64,000 nt of DNA from Salmonella enterica subsp. arizonae (GCF_008692845.1 NZ_VXJW01000005.1:62001-126000), one strand, 5' to 3'. Numbered from the stretch's first letter, positions 28,528 to 39,658 are shown. Notes: generated by a model from the letters alone, not told the origin. Made by a program: numbers and translations.

Positions 28528-30990
28528 ATGCGAGTGTTGAAGTTCGGCGGTACATCAGTGGCAAATGCAGAACGTTTTCTGCGTGTTGCCGATATTCTGG
28601 AAAGCAATGCCAGGCAAGGGCAGGTAGCGACCGTACTTTCCGCCCCCGCGAAAATTACCAACCATCTGGTGGCGATGATTGAAAAAACCATCGGCGGTCA
28701 GGATGCTTTGCCGAATATCAGCGATGCCGAACGTATTTTTTCTGACCTGCTCGCTGGACTTGCCAACGCGCAGCCGGGATTCCCGCTTGCACGGTTGAAA
28801 ATGGTTGTCGAACAAGAATTCGCGCAGATCAAACATGTTTTGCATGGTATTAGCCTGCTGGGCCAGTGCCCTGACAGCATAAACGCCGCGCTGATTTGCC
28901 GCGGCGAAAAAATGTCTATCGCTATTATGGCGGGACTCCTGGAGGCGCGTGGACATCGCGTCACGGTGATCGATCCGGTAGAAAAACTGCTGGCGGTGGG
29001 CCATTACCTTGAGTCTACCGTCGATATCGCAGAATCGACTCGCCGTATCGCCGCCAGTCAGATTCCGTTCGACCACATGATCCTGATGGCAGGCTTTACC
29101 GCCGGTAATGAAAAAGGTGAACTGGTGGTGCTGGGCCGTAACGGTTCCGACTATTCCGCCGCCGTGCTGGCCGCCTGTCTACGTGCCGATTGCTGTGAAA
29201 TCTGGACTGACGTTGACGGCGTATATACCTGCGATCCGCGCCAGGTGCCGGACGCCAGGTTGCTGAAGGCGATGTCCTATCAGGAAGCGATGGAACTCTC
29301 TTACTTCGGCGCCAAAGTTCTCCATCCTCGCACTATTACCCCCATCGCCCAGTTCCAGATCCCCTGCCTGATAAAAAATACCGGAAATCCGCAGGCGCCA
29401 GGAACGTTGATCGGCGCTACCTGCGACGATGATGACCTGCCGGTAAAAGGAATCTCTAACCTTAACAATATGGCGATGTTTAGCGTCTCCGGCCCAGGGA
29501 TGAAAGGGATGGTTGGGATGGCGGCACGCGTTTTCGCTGCCATGTCTCGCGCCGGAATCTCGGTGGTACTCATTACCCAGTCCTCCTCTGAATACAGCAT
29601 CAGCTTCTGCGTGCCGCAGAGCGACAGAGCTCATGCCCGGCGCGCGATGCAGGATGAGTTTTATCTGGAGCTGAAAGAGGGGCTGCTGGAACCGCTGGCG
29701 GTCACTGAGCGGCTGGCGATTATCTCTGTTGTTGGCGACGGTATGCGCACGCTACGCGGTATTTCAGCGAAATTCTTCGCCGCGCTGGCACGGGCCAATA
29801 TCAATATCGTGGCGATCGCGCAGGGCTCTTCTGAGCGCTCCATTTCTGTCGTGGTGAACAACGATGACGCTACTACCGGCGTGCGGGTAACGCACCAGAT
29901 GCTGTTCAATACCGATCAGGTGATTGAAGTGTTCGTCATTGGCGTCGGCGGCGTTGGCGGCGCGCTACTGGAACAGCTTAAACGTCAGCAAAGCTGGCTG
30001 AAGAACAAGCACATCGATCTGCGCGTGTGCGGCGTGGCGAACTCAAAGGTGCTGCTAACCAATGTGCATGGCCTGAATCTGGAAAACTGGCAGGCCGAAC
30101 TGGCGCAAGCGAACGCGCCGTTCAACCTGGGGCGCTTAATTCGCCTGGTGAAAGAATATCATTTGCTCAATCCGGTGATTGTCGATTGTACCTCCAGCCA
30201 GGCGGTGGCCGACCAGTATGCCGACTTCCTGCGCGAAGGATTCCATGTGGTGACGCCGAACAAGAAAGCGAACACCTCATCGATGGATTACTACCATCAG
30301 CTACGTTTTGCTGCTGCGAAATCACGGCGCAAATTCTTATATGACACGAACGTCGGCGCCGGTTTGCCGGTAATCGAAAACCTGCAAAACCTGCTGAATG
30401 CGGGCGATGAACTACAAAAATTTTCTGGCATTCTTTCCGGGTCGCTCTCTTTTATTTTCGGCAAACTGGAAGAGGGAATGAACCTTTCACAGGCGACTGC
30501 CCTGGCACGTGAGATGGGCTATACCGAACCCGATCCGCGCGACGATCTTTCCGGTATGGATGTGGCGCGTAAGCTGTTGATCCTCGCCCGCGAGACAGGC
30601 CGCGAGCTGGAACTTTCCGATATCGTGATTGAGCCGGTACTGCCGGACGGGTTTGACGCTTCCGGCGATGTGACCGCCTTTATGGCGCATCTGCCGCTGC
30701 TTGACGACACGTTTGCCGCCCGTGTGGCGAAAGCTCGTGATGAAGGTAAGGTATTGCGCTATGTGGGCAATATCGAAGAGGATGGCGTGTGCCGCGTTAA
30801 GATTGCCGAAGTCGATGGTAACGATCCGCTCTTCAAAGTGAAAAACGGTGAAAACGCGCTGGCGTTCTACAGCCACTATTATCAACCCTTGCCGCTGGTC
30901 CTGCGCGGGTACGGCGCGGGCAATGATGTGACGGCGGCGGGCGTATTTGCCGATCTGTTACGTACCCTCTCATGGAAGTTAGGAGTTTAA
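28528..30990 (+). CDS. thrA: Bifunctional aspartokinase I / homoserine dehydrogenase I
   Basis: ThrA catalyses the first and third steps of threonine synthesis and is inhibited by threonine. The aspartokinase motif KFGGTSVAN is at residues 4-12, with NGSDYSA later in the same domain. Two ACT regulatory segments lie at about 320-460. The homoserine dehydrogenase begins with the NAD(P) site [14 protein letters not shown] (about 470) and holds [10 protein letters not shown]. Length from ATG 28528 is 820 aa. A longer frame reading through the attenuator is not real. It is followed one base later by thrB. Confidence 0.99.
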   Translation: MRVLKFGGTSVANAERFLRVADILESNARQGQVATVLSAPAKITNHLVAMIEKTIGGQDALPNISDAERIFSDLLAGLANAQPGFPLARLKMVVEQEFAQIKHVLHGISLLGQCPDSINAALICRGEKMSIAIMAGLLEARGHRVTVIDPVEKLLAVGHYLESTVDIAESTRRIAASQIPFDHMILMAGFTAGNEKGELVVLGRNGSDYSAAVLAACLRADCCEIWTDVDGVYTCDPRQVPDARLLKAMSYQEAMELSYFGAKVLHPRTITPIAQFQIPCLIKNTGNPQAPGTLIGATCDDDDLPVKGISNLNNMAMFSVSGPGMKGMVGMAARVFAAMSRAGISVVLITQSSSEYSISFCVPQSDRAHARRAMQDEFYLELKEGLLEPLAVTERLAIISVVGDGMRTLRGISAKFFAALARANINIVAIAQGSSERSISVVVNNDDATTGVRVTHQMLFNTDQVIEVFVIGVGGVGGALLEQLKRQQSWLKNKHIDLRVCGVANSKVLLTNVHGLNLENWQAELAQANAPFNLGRLIRLVKEYHLLNPVIVDCTSSQAVADQYADFLREGFHVVTPNKKANTSSMDYYHQLRFAAAKSRRKFLYDTNVGAGLPVIENLQNLLNAGDELQKFSGILSGSLSFIFGKLEEGMNLSQATALAREMGYTEPDPRDDLSGMDVARKLLILARETGRELELSDIVIEPVLPDGFDASGDVTAFMAHLPLLDDTFAARVAKARDEGKVLRYVGNIEEDGVCRVKIAEVDGNDPLFKVKNGENALAFYSHYYQPLPLVLRGYGAGNDVTAAGVFADLLRTLSWKLGV

Positions 30991-30991
30991 C

Positions 30992-31921
30992 ATGGTGAAA
31001 GTCTATGCCCCGGCTTCCAGCGCGAACATGAGCGTCGGTTTCGACGTCCTGGGCGCGGCCGTCACGCCCGTTGACGGCGCGTTGCTGGGCGACGTGGTAT
31101 CCGTTGAAGCAGCGGACAGTTTCAGTCTGAATAACCTGGGACGGTTTGCCGATAAACTGCCGCCGGAGCCGCGTGAAAATATTGTTTATCAGTGCTGGGA
31201 ACGCTTTTGCCACGCGCTGGGGAAAACCATCCCGGTGGCGATGACGCTGAAAAAGAATATGCCGATTGGTTCCGGGTTAGGGTCCAGCGCCTGTTCCGTC
31301 GTCGCTGCGCTGGTCGCGATGAATGAGCATTGCGGGAAACCGTTAAACGATACGCGTCTGTTGGCGATGATGGGCGAGCTGGAAGGCCGTATCTCCGGCA
31401 GCGTCCATTACGATAACGTCGCCCCGTGCTTTCTTGGCGGTATGCAGTTGATGATTGAAGAAAACGGTATTATTAGCCAGCAGATACCGGGCTTTGATGA
31501 GTGGCTATGGGTACTGGCTTACCCGGGCATTAAAGTTTCGACCGCAGAAGCGCGGGCTATTTTGCCCGCGCAGTATCGCCGCCAGGATTGCATTGCGCAT
31601 GGGCGGCACCTGGCCGGTTTTATTCATGCCTGCTATTCCCGGCAGCCGCAGCTTGCCGCCGCGCTGATGAAAGACGTCATTGCCGAGCCATACCGCGCGC
31701 GTTTACTGCCTGGCTTTAGCCAGGCGCGGCAGGCGGTAGCGGAGATCGGCGCTCTGGCGAGCGGGATTTCCGGATCGGGGCCGACGTTGTTTGCTCTGTG
31801 CGATAAACCGGAGACGGCGCAACGCGTCGCGGACTGGCTGAGCAAACATTATCTGCAAAATCAGGAAGGCTTTGTTCATATTTGCCGGCTGGATACGGCG
31901 GGCGCACGAGTACTGGGATAA
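30992..31921 (+). CDS. thrB: Homoserine kinase
   Basis: ThrB phosphorylates homoserine with ATP. The GHMP-kinase ATP motif [12 protein letters not shown] is at about residues 91-102, and the C-terminal [12 protein letters not shown] loop is present. Length is 309 aa. It sits one base after the thrA stop and three bases before thrC, so translation is tightly coupled. Confidence 0.99.
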   Translation: MVKVYAPASSANMSVGFDVLGAAVTPVDGALLGDVVSVEAADSFSLNNLGRFADKLPPEPRENIVYQCWERFCHALGKTIPVAMTLKKNMPIGSGLGSSACSVVAALVAMNEHCGKPLNDTRLLAMMGELEGRISGSVHYDNVAPCFLGGMQLMIEENGIISQQIPGFDEWLWVLAYPGIKVSTAEARAILPAQYRRQDCIAHGRHLAGFIHACYSRQPQLAAALMKDVIAEPYRARLLPGFSQARQAVAEIGALASGISGSGPTLFALCDKPETAQRVADWLSKHYLQNQEGFVHICRLDTAGARVLG

Positions 31922-31924
31922 TCG

Positions 31925-33211
31925 ATGAAACTCTATAATCTGAAAGACCATAATGAGCAGGTCAGCTTTGCGCAGGCCGTCACGCAAGGACTGGGCAAAC
32001 AGCAAGGACTTTTTTTCCCACACGACCTGCCGGAGTTTAGCCTGACGGAAATTGATGAGATGCTCAACCAGGACTTTGTCAGCCGTAGCGCAAAGATCCT
32101 CTCGGCATTTATTGGCGATGAAATACCGCAGGAGATTTTGGAAGAGCGCATCCGCGCGGCGTTTGCTTTCCCGGCGCCGGTCGCGCAGGTGGAAAGCGAT
32201 GTCGGTTGCCTGGAGTTATTCCACGGCCCGACGCTGGCGTTTAAAGATTTCGGCGGGCGTTTTATGGCGCAAATGCTGACGCATATCAGCGGCGACAAAC
32301 CGGTGACGATTCTGACCGCAACGTCAGGCGATACTGGCGCAGCGGTTGCTCACGCGTTCTATGGTCTGGAAAATGTGCGGGTCGTCATTCTCTATCCGCG
32401 CGGCAAGATCAGCCCGTTGCAGGAAAAACTGTTCTGTACGCTGGGTGGTAACATTGAAACTGTTGCGATCGACGGCGATTTTGATGCTTGTCAGGCGCTG
32501 GTGAAACAGGCATTTGATGATGAAGAGCTGAAAACGACGCTGGGGCTGAATTCGGCTAACTCTATTAATATCAGCCGCCTGCTGGCGCAAATTTGCTACT
32601 ACTTTGAAGCGGTGGCGCAATTGCCCCAGGGGGCGCGTAACCAACTGGTGATCTCCGTACCCAGCGGTAACTTTGGTGATTTGACGGCAGGGCTGCTGGC
32701 GAAGTCGCTAGGGCTGTCGGTGAAACGTTTTATCGCCGCCACTAACGTCAACGACACGGTACCGCGTTTCCTGCGTGACGGGAAGTGGGCGCCAAAAGCG
32801 ACGCAGGCGACTCTGTCGAATGCGATGGATGTCAGCCAGCCGAATAACTGGCCGCGCGTGGAGGAGCTGTTCCGCCGTAAGGTCTGGCGTCTGACTGAGC
32901 TGGGCTATGCGGCGATAGATGACGCCACGACACAACAGACGATGTGCGAGTTGAAAGCGAAAGGCTATACCTCGGAGCCTCATGCGGCGGTAGCGTATCG
33001 GGCATTACGCGACCAGCTAAACCCGGGTGAGTATGGCTTGTTCCTCGGAACGGCGCATCCGGCGAAGTTTAAAGAGAGCGTGGAGTCCATTCTGGGAGAA
33101 ACGCTGGCCTTGCCTGAAGCGCTCGCCGAACGCGCCGATCTGCCGCTGCTTTCACATCATCTGCCTGCGAATTTTGCCGCGCTACGTAAGCTGATGATGG
33201 CCCGCCAATAA
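31925..33211 (+). CDS. thrC: Threonine synthase
   Basis: ThrC converts O-phosphohomoserine to threonine using pyridoxal phosphate. The PLP lysine lies in PTLAFKDFGG near residue 107, and the phosphate-binding segment TATSGDTGAA follows. Length is 428 aa. It is the last gene of thrLABC and is followed by REP-like sequence. Confidence 0.99.
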   Translation: MKLYNLKDHNEQVSFAQAVTQGLGKQQGLFFPHDLPEFSLTEIDEMLNQDFVSRSAKILSAFIGDEIPQEILEERIRAAFAFPAPVAQVESDVGCLELFHGPTLAFKDFGGRFMAQMLTHISGDKPVTILTATSGDTGAAVAHAFYGLENVRVVILYPRGKISPLQEKLFCTLGGNIETVAIDGDFDACQALVKQAFDDEELKTTLGLNSANSINISRLLAQICYYFEAVAQLPQGARNQLVISVPSGNFGDLTAGLLAKSLGLSVKRFIAATNVNDTVPRFLRDGKWAPKATQATLSNAMDVSQPNNWPRVEELFRRKVWRLTELGYAAIDDATTQQTMCELKAKGYTSEPHAAVAYRALRDQLNPGEYGLFLGTAHPAKFKESVESILGETLALPEALAERADLPLLSHHLPANFAALRKLMMARQ

Positions 33212-33216
33212 CCGTT

Positions 33217-33296
33217 GTGCCCGGTGGAGATATCGCTTACCGGGCTTGGTGGCATCTATCTGTAGGCTGGATAAGGCGGAGCCGCCATCTGGCAAT
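33217..33296. repeat. REP-like pair between thrC and yaaA
   Basis: GCCCGGTGGAGATATCGCTTACCGGGC followed by an inverse unit (GTAGGCTGGATAAGGCGGAGCCGCCATCTGGC) lies between these convergent genes. Confidence 0.8.
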
Positions 33297-33300
33297 GTTG

Positions 33301-34074
33301 TTACTGCTCGTAGCGTTTAAAGACCAGCTCGTCTTGTGTGGAGGTTTCTTCATCAAAGAAATACCCTTCGCTGTTAAACGCGGTAAGCTGTTCCGGCTTC
33401 GTTAAGCGGTTTTCAATAATAAAGCGGCTCATCAGTCCGCGTGCTTTTTTGGCGTAGAAGCTAATCACCTTAAACTTGCCGTTTTTCTCATCAAGGAACA
33501 CGGGTTTAATCAGTTCGGCGTTCAGTTTCTTCGGCTTCACCGATTTAAAATATTCCTCGGAGGCCAGATTAATCACTACCCGATCGCCCTGCGACGCAAG
33601 CGTCTCGTTGAGCTTATCGGTAATGATATCACCCCAGAATTGATAGAGATCTTTGCCGCGGGGATTCTCCAGGCGAATCCCCATCTCCAGACGATAAGGC
33701 TGCATTAAATCCAGCGGACGCAATAGGCCATACAGGCCAGAGAGCATTCGCAGATGCTGTTGGGCAAAATCAAAATCCGCGTCGCTGAACGTTTCCGCCT
33801 GTAGGCCGGTATAAACATCGCCTTTAAACGCCAGAATCGCCTGACGCGCGTTATCCGGCGTAAAATGGGGCTGCCAGTCATGAAAACGCGTAGCGTTGAG
33901 ATCCGCCAGTTTGTCGCTAATTCCCATCAGCCTGGCAATTTGCGGCGCTGAAAGCTGGCGGACCTGGTGAATAAGCTGCTGGCTGTGATCCAACAGCTCC
34001 GGCTGGGTATAACGGGTCGTGGCCAGCGGGCTTTGATAATCAAGCGTTTTTGCAGGTGAAATCAGAATCAGCAT
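33301..34074 (-). CDS. yaaA: Peroxide stress protein YaaA
   Basis: YaaA is a UPF0246/DUF328 protein that limits intracellular free iron during hydrogen peroxide stress. The N-terminal signature [12 protein letters not shown] and the central [21 protein letters not shown] are present. Length is 257 aa. AAGGA precedes the ATG. It shares its direction with yaaJ upstream. Confidence 0.96.
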   Translation of the reverse strand: MLILISPAKTLDYQSPLATTRYTQPELLDHSQQLIHQVRQLSAPQIARLMGISDKLADLNATRFHDWQPHFTPDNARQAILAFKGDVYTGLQAETFSDADFDFAQQHLRMLSGLYGLLRPLDLMQPYRLEMGIRLENPRGKDLYQFWGDIITDKLNETLASQGDRVVINLASEEYFKSVKPKKLNAELIKPVFLDEKNGKFKVISFYAKKARGLMSRFIIENRLTKPEQLTAFNSEGYFFDEETSTQDELVFKRYEQ

Positions 34075-34152
34075 ATTCAGTCCTTGCAGGTAATTTTCTG
34101 CGACTTTAGCAAAAAAACGCCACAGAGTTGACCGATGGTTGCGATTGTCGGC

Positions 34153-35583
34153 TTAATCGCGTAATGACGCATCCCAGGTATCTGGCGCCAGTTGGGGCTC
34201 GATATCCGGGAAACGCTGCGGATCGAACTGCGGCCTTACGCCCAGTTTCCGTTGCCGCAGATAATCTCTGGCGAGGGTATGCACCACCGGCGAGAGCAGT
34301 AAAATCGCCGTCAGGTTGGTAATAGCCATACAGGCCATGATTACGTCAGCGAGCTGCCATACCAGCGGAAAACTAAGTAGCGCCCCGGCGACGACCATGC
34401 CAATTGTCGCAAGGCGTAACAGCCAGATCATCTTTGCGTTATGTAACCGCAAAAAAAACAGATTGTTTTCGGCGTATATATAGTTGGCGACGATGGAGCT
34501 GAAGGCGAACAGAATGACCATAAGCGCGACAAAACTGGCGCCCCATTCGCCGGTCAGCGAAACCATTGCGTGCAGGATAAGCTGAATGCCTTCCGTTGAC
34601 GAGTGGGATGTATGATTCCCCGCCAGCAGGATAATCATCGCGCTGGCGGTACAGATGATAATAGTATCGCTAAATACGCCTATCATTTGCACAATGCCCT
34701 GCGCGACAGGATGAGGTGGGTACGATGCCGCCGCAGCGGCCGCATTAGGGGTTGAACCCATTCCCGCTTCATTAGAGAACATCCCTCGTTGAAAACCACA
34801 GGTAATAGCCTGAGTGAGAGTATATCCGGCGGCGCCTGCCGCAGCCTCCTGCCAGCCAAATGCGCTTTTGACTATTGAGGCGATAACTTCGGGCATTTGC
34901 TCAATATGCCAGAGGCAAATGAACACGCTGCTGGTGATCCACAATAACGCGATAATGGGAATCAGCCACTGCATCAGGCGCGCGACGCCTTTTATGCCGC
35001 GAATGATAATTAACAGCAAGCAGAACGCCAGAACAATGCCGGAGATAAACGGCGGAATGTTGAAGGCAAAATGGAGCGCGCGTGAGACGGAATTAGCCTG
35101 CACGCTATTAAAAATCACCCCGTAGGCGACGAGCAGAAAGAGGGCGAACACCACGCCCATCCAGCGCATACCGAGCCCGCGCGCCATATACCACGCTGGG
35201 CCTCCGCGGAACTGGCCCGCCGGGTCGCGTTCTTTATAAAGCTGTGCAAGCGAACACTCGGCGAAGGAGGTCGCCATGCCGATGATGGCCGAGACCCACA
35301 TCCAGAAGACCGCGCCGGGACCGCCTGCGGCGATAGCCAGCGACACGCCGGCAAGATTACCGCTGCCAATCCGCGCCGCGAGGCTGGTACACAGCGCCTG
35401 AAATGACGTCAGGCCGCCTGGCTGCGGGCTAAAGCTGCCTTTCAGGCTACGGCTAAATTGGCGAATATAACGAAACTGAATGAATCCGGTATGCCAGGTA
35501 AACCAACATCCTGCGCCGAGCAGGAGGTAAATCATTACCGAGCCCCAGAGTACTTCGTTAATAAAACTGAAAAACTCAGGCAT
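34153..35583 (-). CDS. yaaJ: Sodium:amino acid (alanine/glycine) symporter YaaJ
   Basis: YaaJ is an AGCS-family transporter of 476 aa with about ten predicted TM helices. The family signature region GPGAVFWMWVSAIIGMATSFAE and the conserved FQRGMFSNEAGMGSTPNAAAAA loop are clear. The start at 35583 (MPEFFSFINEVLWG) follows AGAGGG and matches E. coli. The open frame to 35610 is less likely. Substrate is inferred from the family only. Confidence 0.94.
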   Translation of the reverse strand: MPEFFSFINEVLWGSVMIYLLLGAGCWFTWHTGFIQFRYIRQFSRSLKGSFSPQPGGLTSFQALCTSLAARIGSGNLAGVSLAIAAGGPGAVFWMWVSAIIGMATSFAECSLAQLYKERDPAGQFRGGPAWYMARGLGMRWMGVVFALFLLVAYGVIFNSVQANSVSRALHFAFNIPPFISGIVLAFCLLLIIIRGIKGVARLMQWLIPIIALLWITSSVFICLWHIEQMPEVIASIVKSAFGWQEAAAGAAGYTLTQAITCGFQRGMFSNEAGMGSTPNAAAAAASYPPHPVAQGIVQMIGVFSDTIIICTASAMIILLAGNHTSHSSTEGIQLILHAMVSLTGEWGASFVALMVILFAFSSIVANYIYAENNLFFLRLHNAKMIWLLRLATIGMVVAGALLSFPLVWQLADVIMACMAITNLTAILLLSPVVHTLARDYLRQRKLGVRPQFDPQRFPDIEPQLAPDTWDASLRD

Positions 35584-35851
35584 TAACATCCCTCTTGTTG
35601 ATGCCGGCACGCTTTTATAATCCTGTATAAGCGTGGCCCATTATGTAGATGACTTTGTTAGGTTAATATTAATGGAAGTTTACCATAAATCCGGCGGTAA
35701 CCTTTAATTGCGCATAAACCGTCAGAAGATACGCAATCAATCCTGAAGGGCCGTCAGGTGCATGTAGGCGGTTGCGCTGTGAGTGCGTCGTGTTATCATC
35801 ATGGTAGACCGGTTACATCCCCTAACAAGTTGTTTAAAGAGAAACACTATC

Positions 35852-36805
35852 ATGACGGACAAATTGACCTCCCTTCGTCAGTTCACCACCGTAGTGGCCG
35901 ACACCGGAGATATCGCGGCAATGAAGCTGTACCAGCCGCAGGATGCGACAACTAACCCTTCTCTCATTCTTAACGCAGCGCAAATTCCGGAATATCGTAA
36001 GCTGATTGACGATGCTGTCGCCTGGGCGAAACAGCAGAGCAGCGATCGCGCGCAGCAGGTTGTTGATGCGACCGATAAGCTGGCGGTGAATATTGGCCTG
36101 GAAATTCTGAAGCTGGTGCCGGGGCGTATTTCTACCGAAGTTGACGCGCGTCTGTCTTATGACACCGAAGCGTCTATCGCCAAAGCAAAACGTATTATTA
36201 AGCTCTACAATGATGCGGGCATCAGCAACGATCGTATTCTGATCAAGCTGGCGTCCACCTGGCAGGGCATTCGCGCAGCCGAACAACTGGAAAAAGAAGG
36301 CATCAATTGTAACCTGACGTTGTTGTTCTCCTTTGCGCAGGCGCGTGCGTGCGCCGAAGCGGGCGTCTATCTGATCTCGCCGTTCGTGGGTCGTATCCTT
36401 GACTGGTATAAAGCCAATACCGACAAGAAAGATTATGCGCCAGCCGAAGATCCGGGCGTGGTTTCTGTAACGGAAATCTACGAGTACTACAAACAACATG
36501 GTTACGAAACCGTCGTTATGGGCGCAAGCTTCCGTAACGTAGGCGAAATTCTGGAGCTGGCGGGCTGCGATCGTCTGACTATCGCGCCGGCATTGCTGAA
36601 AGAGCTGGCGGAAAGCGAAGGGGCGATTGAGCGTAAGCTCTCTTTCTCCGGCGAAGTCAAAGCGCGTCCGGAACGCATTACCGAAGCCGAATTCTTGTGG
36701 CAGCATAACCAGGACCCAATGGCGGTTGACAAACTGGCGGATGGTATCCGTAAATTTGCGGTAGACCAGGAAAAACTGGAAAAAATGATCGGCGATCTGC
36801 TGTAA
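35852..36805 (+). CDS. talB: Transaldolase B
   Basis: TalB transfers a dihydroxyacetone unit in the non-oxidative pentose phosphate pathway. The Schiff-base lysine lies in [11 protein letters not shown] near residue 132, and DATTNPSL marks the N-terminus. ATG 35852 gives 317 aa. The frame open from 35783 is non-coding leader. A strong terminator follows. Confidence 0.99.
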   Translation: MTDKLTSLRQFTTVVADTGDIAAMKLYQPQDATTNPSLILNAAQIPEYRKLIDDAVAWAKQQSSDRAQQVVDATDKLAVNIGLEILKLVPGRISTEVDARLSYDTEASIAKAKRIIKLYNDAGISNDRILIKLASTWQGIRAAEQLEKEGINCNLTLLFSFAQARACAEAGVYLISPFVGRILDWYKANTDKKDYAPAEDPGVVSVTEIYEYYKQHGYETVVMGASFRNVGEILELAGCDRLTIAPALLKELAESEGAIERKLSFSGEVKARPERITEAEFLWQHNQDPMAVDKLADGIRKFAVDQEKLEKMIGDLL

Positions 36806-36824
36806 TACCGCCGGGTTGCATGTT

Positions 36825-36863
36825 AATAGCCTGCTTTCTGGTTGAGAGCAGGCTATTTTTTAT
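36825..36863 (+). terminator. Terminator after talB
   Basis: AATAGCCTGCT and AGCAGGCTATT form an 11-bp perfect stem with an 11-base loop and a run of T (TTTTTT). Confidence 0.9.
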
Positions 36864-37287
36864 AGTGAAGATCGTTCTTCTGCGCTAACGCTGGTCATGT
36901 CAATGACATCGGTTTCCGGGATGCCTTTTCCAGCATTGTCCGGGCCATTGTACATGAGGCTTCACGTTCGCCAGTTTGCATCCCTTCAATACAACCTTCC
37001 TGCTTCAGTTGTTCTGCTAACGTCCTCGGTTCGTCTCCATACTGAGGCGCGCGCTGCGCCATTTCAAACAGCAATGCGCGGGCATCCTGTATCTCTCGGT
37101 ATAGGTGTCCTGTTTTTTCGCATATCCGGCCCTCCCTGGAAGTATTTGTGCGCAGGCTGCCATCGCTTCCGGCGCTATAGCGAATCGTGAATTGGCTTTT
37201 GGGTTTTGCGGCGCGCCCCGGAATAACCAATGGCTTACCTGTTCGGGGGTTTAGTATTACTGTCCATTCGCGTGTATGATTCTGCAT
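36860..37287 (-). pseudogene. Rpn/YhgA-type recombination-promoting nuclease, 3' fragment
   Basis: The minus-strand frame 37287-36895 encodes 130 residues ending EQLKQEGCIEGMQTGEREASCTMARTMLEK. This is the C-terminal pattern of Rpn (transposase_31, PD-(D/E)XK) proteins. The reading frame then goes out of register. One base later it continues GIPETDVIDMTSVSAEERSSL to a stop at 36860-36862, the usual family ending, so an A has been lost from an A run near 36945. The nuclease core is missing. The N-terminal 80 residues (ILNPRTGKPLVIPG ...) I do not recognise. It sits between talB and mog and is absent from that place in E. coli. Confidence 0.7.
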
Positions 37288-37313
37288 AATGCGACAGTTT
37301 TAACGGAATAATC

Positions 37314-37904
37314 ATGAATACCTTACGTATTGGCTTAGTTTCTATCTCCGACCGCGCTTCAAACGGCGTTTACCAGGATAAAGGCATTCCAGCGCTTGAG
37401 GAGTGGCTCGCTTGCGCACTGACCACGCCTTTTGAAGTCCAGCGGCGCTTAGTTCCTGATGAACAGGAAATTATCGAGCAGACGTTGTGTGAACTGGTCG
37501 ATGAAATGAGTTGTCATCTGGTTCTGACCACTGGCGGCACCGGTCCGGCGCGCCGCGATGTCACGCCGGACGCGACCCTTGCCATCGCCGACCGTGAAAT
37601 GCCAGGCTTTGGCGAGCAGATGCGCCAGATTAGCCTGCGCTTTGTGCCGACCGCTATTCTTTCCCGCCAGGTGGGTGTTATCCGTAAACAGGCGTTAATC
37701 CTTAATCTGCCTGGGCAGCCAAAATCGATCAAAGAAACGCTGGAAGGCGTAAAAGCGGACGATGGTAGCGTTATCGTGCCGGGGATTTTTGCGAGTGTGC
37801 CGTATTGTGTACAGTTGCTGGACGGGCCGTATGTCGAAACTGCGCCGGAAGTGGTCGCCTCTTTCCGCCCGAAAAGCGCAAGGCGTGAGAATATATCGGC
37901 CTGA
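37314..37904 (+). CDS. mog: Molybdopterin adenylyltransferase MogA
   Basis: MogA adenylates molybdopterin before molybdate insertion. The MoeA/Mog signature TTGGTGPARRDVTPDAT lies near residues 70-86, and LPGQPKSIKETLE follows. Length is 196 aa, one more than E. coli. The start is 26 bp from the divergent Rpn fragment, so its promoter region has been rearranged. Confidence 0.97.
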   Translation: MNTLRIGLVSISDRASNGVYQDKGIPALEEWLACALTTPFEVQRRLVPDEQEIIEQTLCELVDEMSCHLVLTTGGTGPARRDVTPDATLAIADREMPGFGEQMRQISLRFVPTAILSRQVGVIRKQALILNLPGQPKSIKETLEGVKADDGSVIVPGIFASVPYCVQLLDGPYVETAPEVVASFRPKSARRENISA

Positions 37905-37952
37905 TTGGGTGATACTAATAAGCGAAGCGCCCTCAGGTAGGGCAGATCAGCG

Positions 37953-37981
37953 TTATTCCTCCCTGTACGGGAGGAATAAAA
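37953..37981. terminator. Bidirectional terminator between mog and satP
   Basis: TTATTCCTCCC and GGGAGGAATAA form an 11-bp perfect palindrome with A/T flanks on both sides, between two convergent genes. Confidence 0.85.
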
Positions 37982-37986
37982 GAGAC

Positions 37987-38604
37987 TTAGTGCGCCTCGC
38001 CGATTGGCAGGATGGTACGGCCAAAGTGCTCGTTGAGTACTTCACCCATCGCCAGATAAATAGCGCTGGCACCGCAAACCAGACCTACCCAACCAGCGAC
38101 ATGAATAATCGCTTCATTATCGGTAATATTGCCGACCGCCAGCAGAGCGAACAGTACGGTCAGGCTCAGGAAAACAAACTGCAGCGCGCGGGCGGCTTTC
38201 AGCGTACCAAAGAACATAAACAGCGTGAATACTCCCCATAGACCTAAATAGGCGCCGAGAAGCTGGGCGTCAGGCGCGTCCGTGAGTCCCATTTTTGGCA
38301 TCAGCAGGATAGCGACCAGCGTCAGCCAGAACGAACCGTAAGAGGTAAAGGCCGTTAAACCAAAAGTATTGCCTTTTTTGTACTCCAGCAGACCGGCAAA
38401 AATTTGCGCGATACCGCCATAGAAAATCCCCATCGCCAGAATAATACCGTCCAGGGCGAAAAAACCTGCATTGTGCAGGTTAAGCAGAATGGTGGTCATG
38501 CCGAAGCCCATCAGACCCAGCGGCGCCGGATTAGCCAACTTAGTGTTGCCCAAGTTCGAAAAGGTGATGCTCTCAGAATGTTTATTATTTTCTGTGTTAG
38601 CCAT
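37987..38604 (-). CDS. satP: Acetate/succinate transporter SatP (YaaH)
   Basis: SatP is a proton-coupled acetate-succinate carrier of the GPR1/FUN34/YaaH family. The signature [18 protein letters not shown] and six TM helices are visible. From ATG 38604 it is 205 aa. The E. coli protein of 188 aa would begin at codon 18, which here is TTG (38553). No good ribosome-binding site precedes TTG, and AGGAAT lies rather far (about 16 bases) from the ATG, so the start is uncertain. The ATG overlaps the start codon of a divergent recombinase fragment. Confidence 0.93.
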   Translation of the reverse strand: MANTENNKHSESITFSNLGNTKLANPAPLGLMGFGMTTILLNLHNAGFFALDGIILAMGIFYGGIAQIFAGLLEYKKGNTFGLTAFTSYGSFWLTLVAILLMPKMGLTDAPDAQLLGAYLGLWGVFTLFMFFGTLKAARALQFVFLSLTVLFALLAVGNITDNEAIIHVAGWVGLVCGASAIYLAMGEVLNEHFGRTILPIGEAH

Positions 38605-39124
38605 GAAAAAACTTTATTCCTATATACGTTGGTCTACTGACAAACAGACAGGGAACACGTCCCTGGAGCGCCAGACTGAAAAAGCGAAACAATACGCTGC
38701 AATTCATGGTTTGGAGTACGTCCAGATCCTTGATGCGGGCGTCTCTGCGTTTCGCGGCAAGAATACCACACGAGGTGAATTTTATGGATTCATTAACGCT
38801 GTCAAAGCTGGGGTTATTCCATCTGATTCGTGGTTGTATGTTGAGAACCTCGACCGCTTAACCAGACAAGACGTCATGACGGCCCTGAATCTATTCACCA
38901 GCTTGTTAAAGTTGGGCTTGACAATTGTTACTGGCATGGATGGGAAAACCTATACGGAGGAGAGTGTTAGTAACAATGTTCACGATTTAATGATGTCACT
39001 CTTCTTGTTCAGCCGGGCAAATGAAGAGTCGCTGACTAAGCAAAAACGTGCCTTTGATACCACATTGAAGCTGATTGAACGGCATAAATCGGGGCAACCT
39101 ACGAACATAAAAAGTGCAGGCTGA
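38603..39124 (+). pseudogene. Serine recombinase N-terminal domain, truncated
   Basis: The frame encodes 173 residues of a resolvase/invertase catalytic domain. The active serine lies in YSYIRWSTDKQTGNTSLERQ, followed by LDAGVSAFRGKN and the VENLDRLTR motif. This pattern suits the catalytic domain of a larger serine recombinase. The DNA-binding part is missing, and the stop codon falls inside an IS end (TGAAGTGGC). It begins at an ATG interlocked with the satP start (CATG) and has no ribosome-binding site. I read it as a prophage or island integrase fragment. Confidence 0.75.
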
Positions 39125-39388
39125 AGTGGCACACTGAATTTGGCCACCTGAAAAGAGGTGATATGCTCACCTCAGAACAACACAGGTGCTCCAATGAAAA
39201 AAAGAAATTTCAGCGCAGAGTTTAAACGCGAATCCGCTCAGCTGGTTGTTGACCAGAACTTAACGCCATGCCGAGAAGCAGGCTGGCGAAAATCGTTAAC
39301 ACAGATCGCATGGAATTTCTCTTTGACGGGCTCAATAAGCAATTACCGTCTATTATACTCTGCTTGTGACAACGATTCATTTTTGTAA
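39122..39388 (+). mobile_element. IS3-family left-end fragment with truncated OrfA
   Basis: An ATG at 39194 starts [22 protein letters not shown], the N-terminus of an IS3-family OrfA transposase. The preceding bases from TGAAGTGGCACACTGAA look like the element's left end. Homology stops at about 39260. The remaining frame, to 39388, does not look like OrfA. A separate short frame there ([20 protein letters not shown] ..., about 39271-39369) may be the tail of another lost gene. No right end is visible, so this is a deletion remnant. Confidence 0.7.
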
Positions 39389-39506
39389 TCTTTTCTTTTT
39401 ATTACAATTTTAATATGAATAATATTCGTTGTTTAATTTTTTTGATGAATATTTATCTGCACATTTTTCCGACGCTCCCTCTCGTTAATAAAAAAATTTT
39501 TCATCT

Positions 39507-39538
39507 CCCCCTTGATGACGTGGGTTACGACCCCATCT
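39507..39538 (+). promoter_or_regulatory. dnaK heat-shock promoter (sigma-32)
   Basis: CCCCCTTGAT and CCCCATCT are spaced as in sigma-32 promoters, about 120 bases before dnaK. The sequence is almost identical to E. coli dnaK P1. Confidence 0.9.
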
Positions 39539-39658
39539 TGTAGTCAACCGCAGTGGTGAGTCTGAAAAAAAACGATTCAGGGTAGTTGAAACTGCATGTT
39601 TCGCCCTTATTACAGATTCACAACCACATGATGACCGAATTTTAGTGGAGACGTTTAG

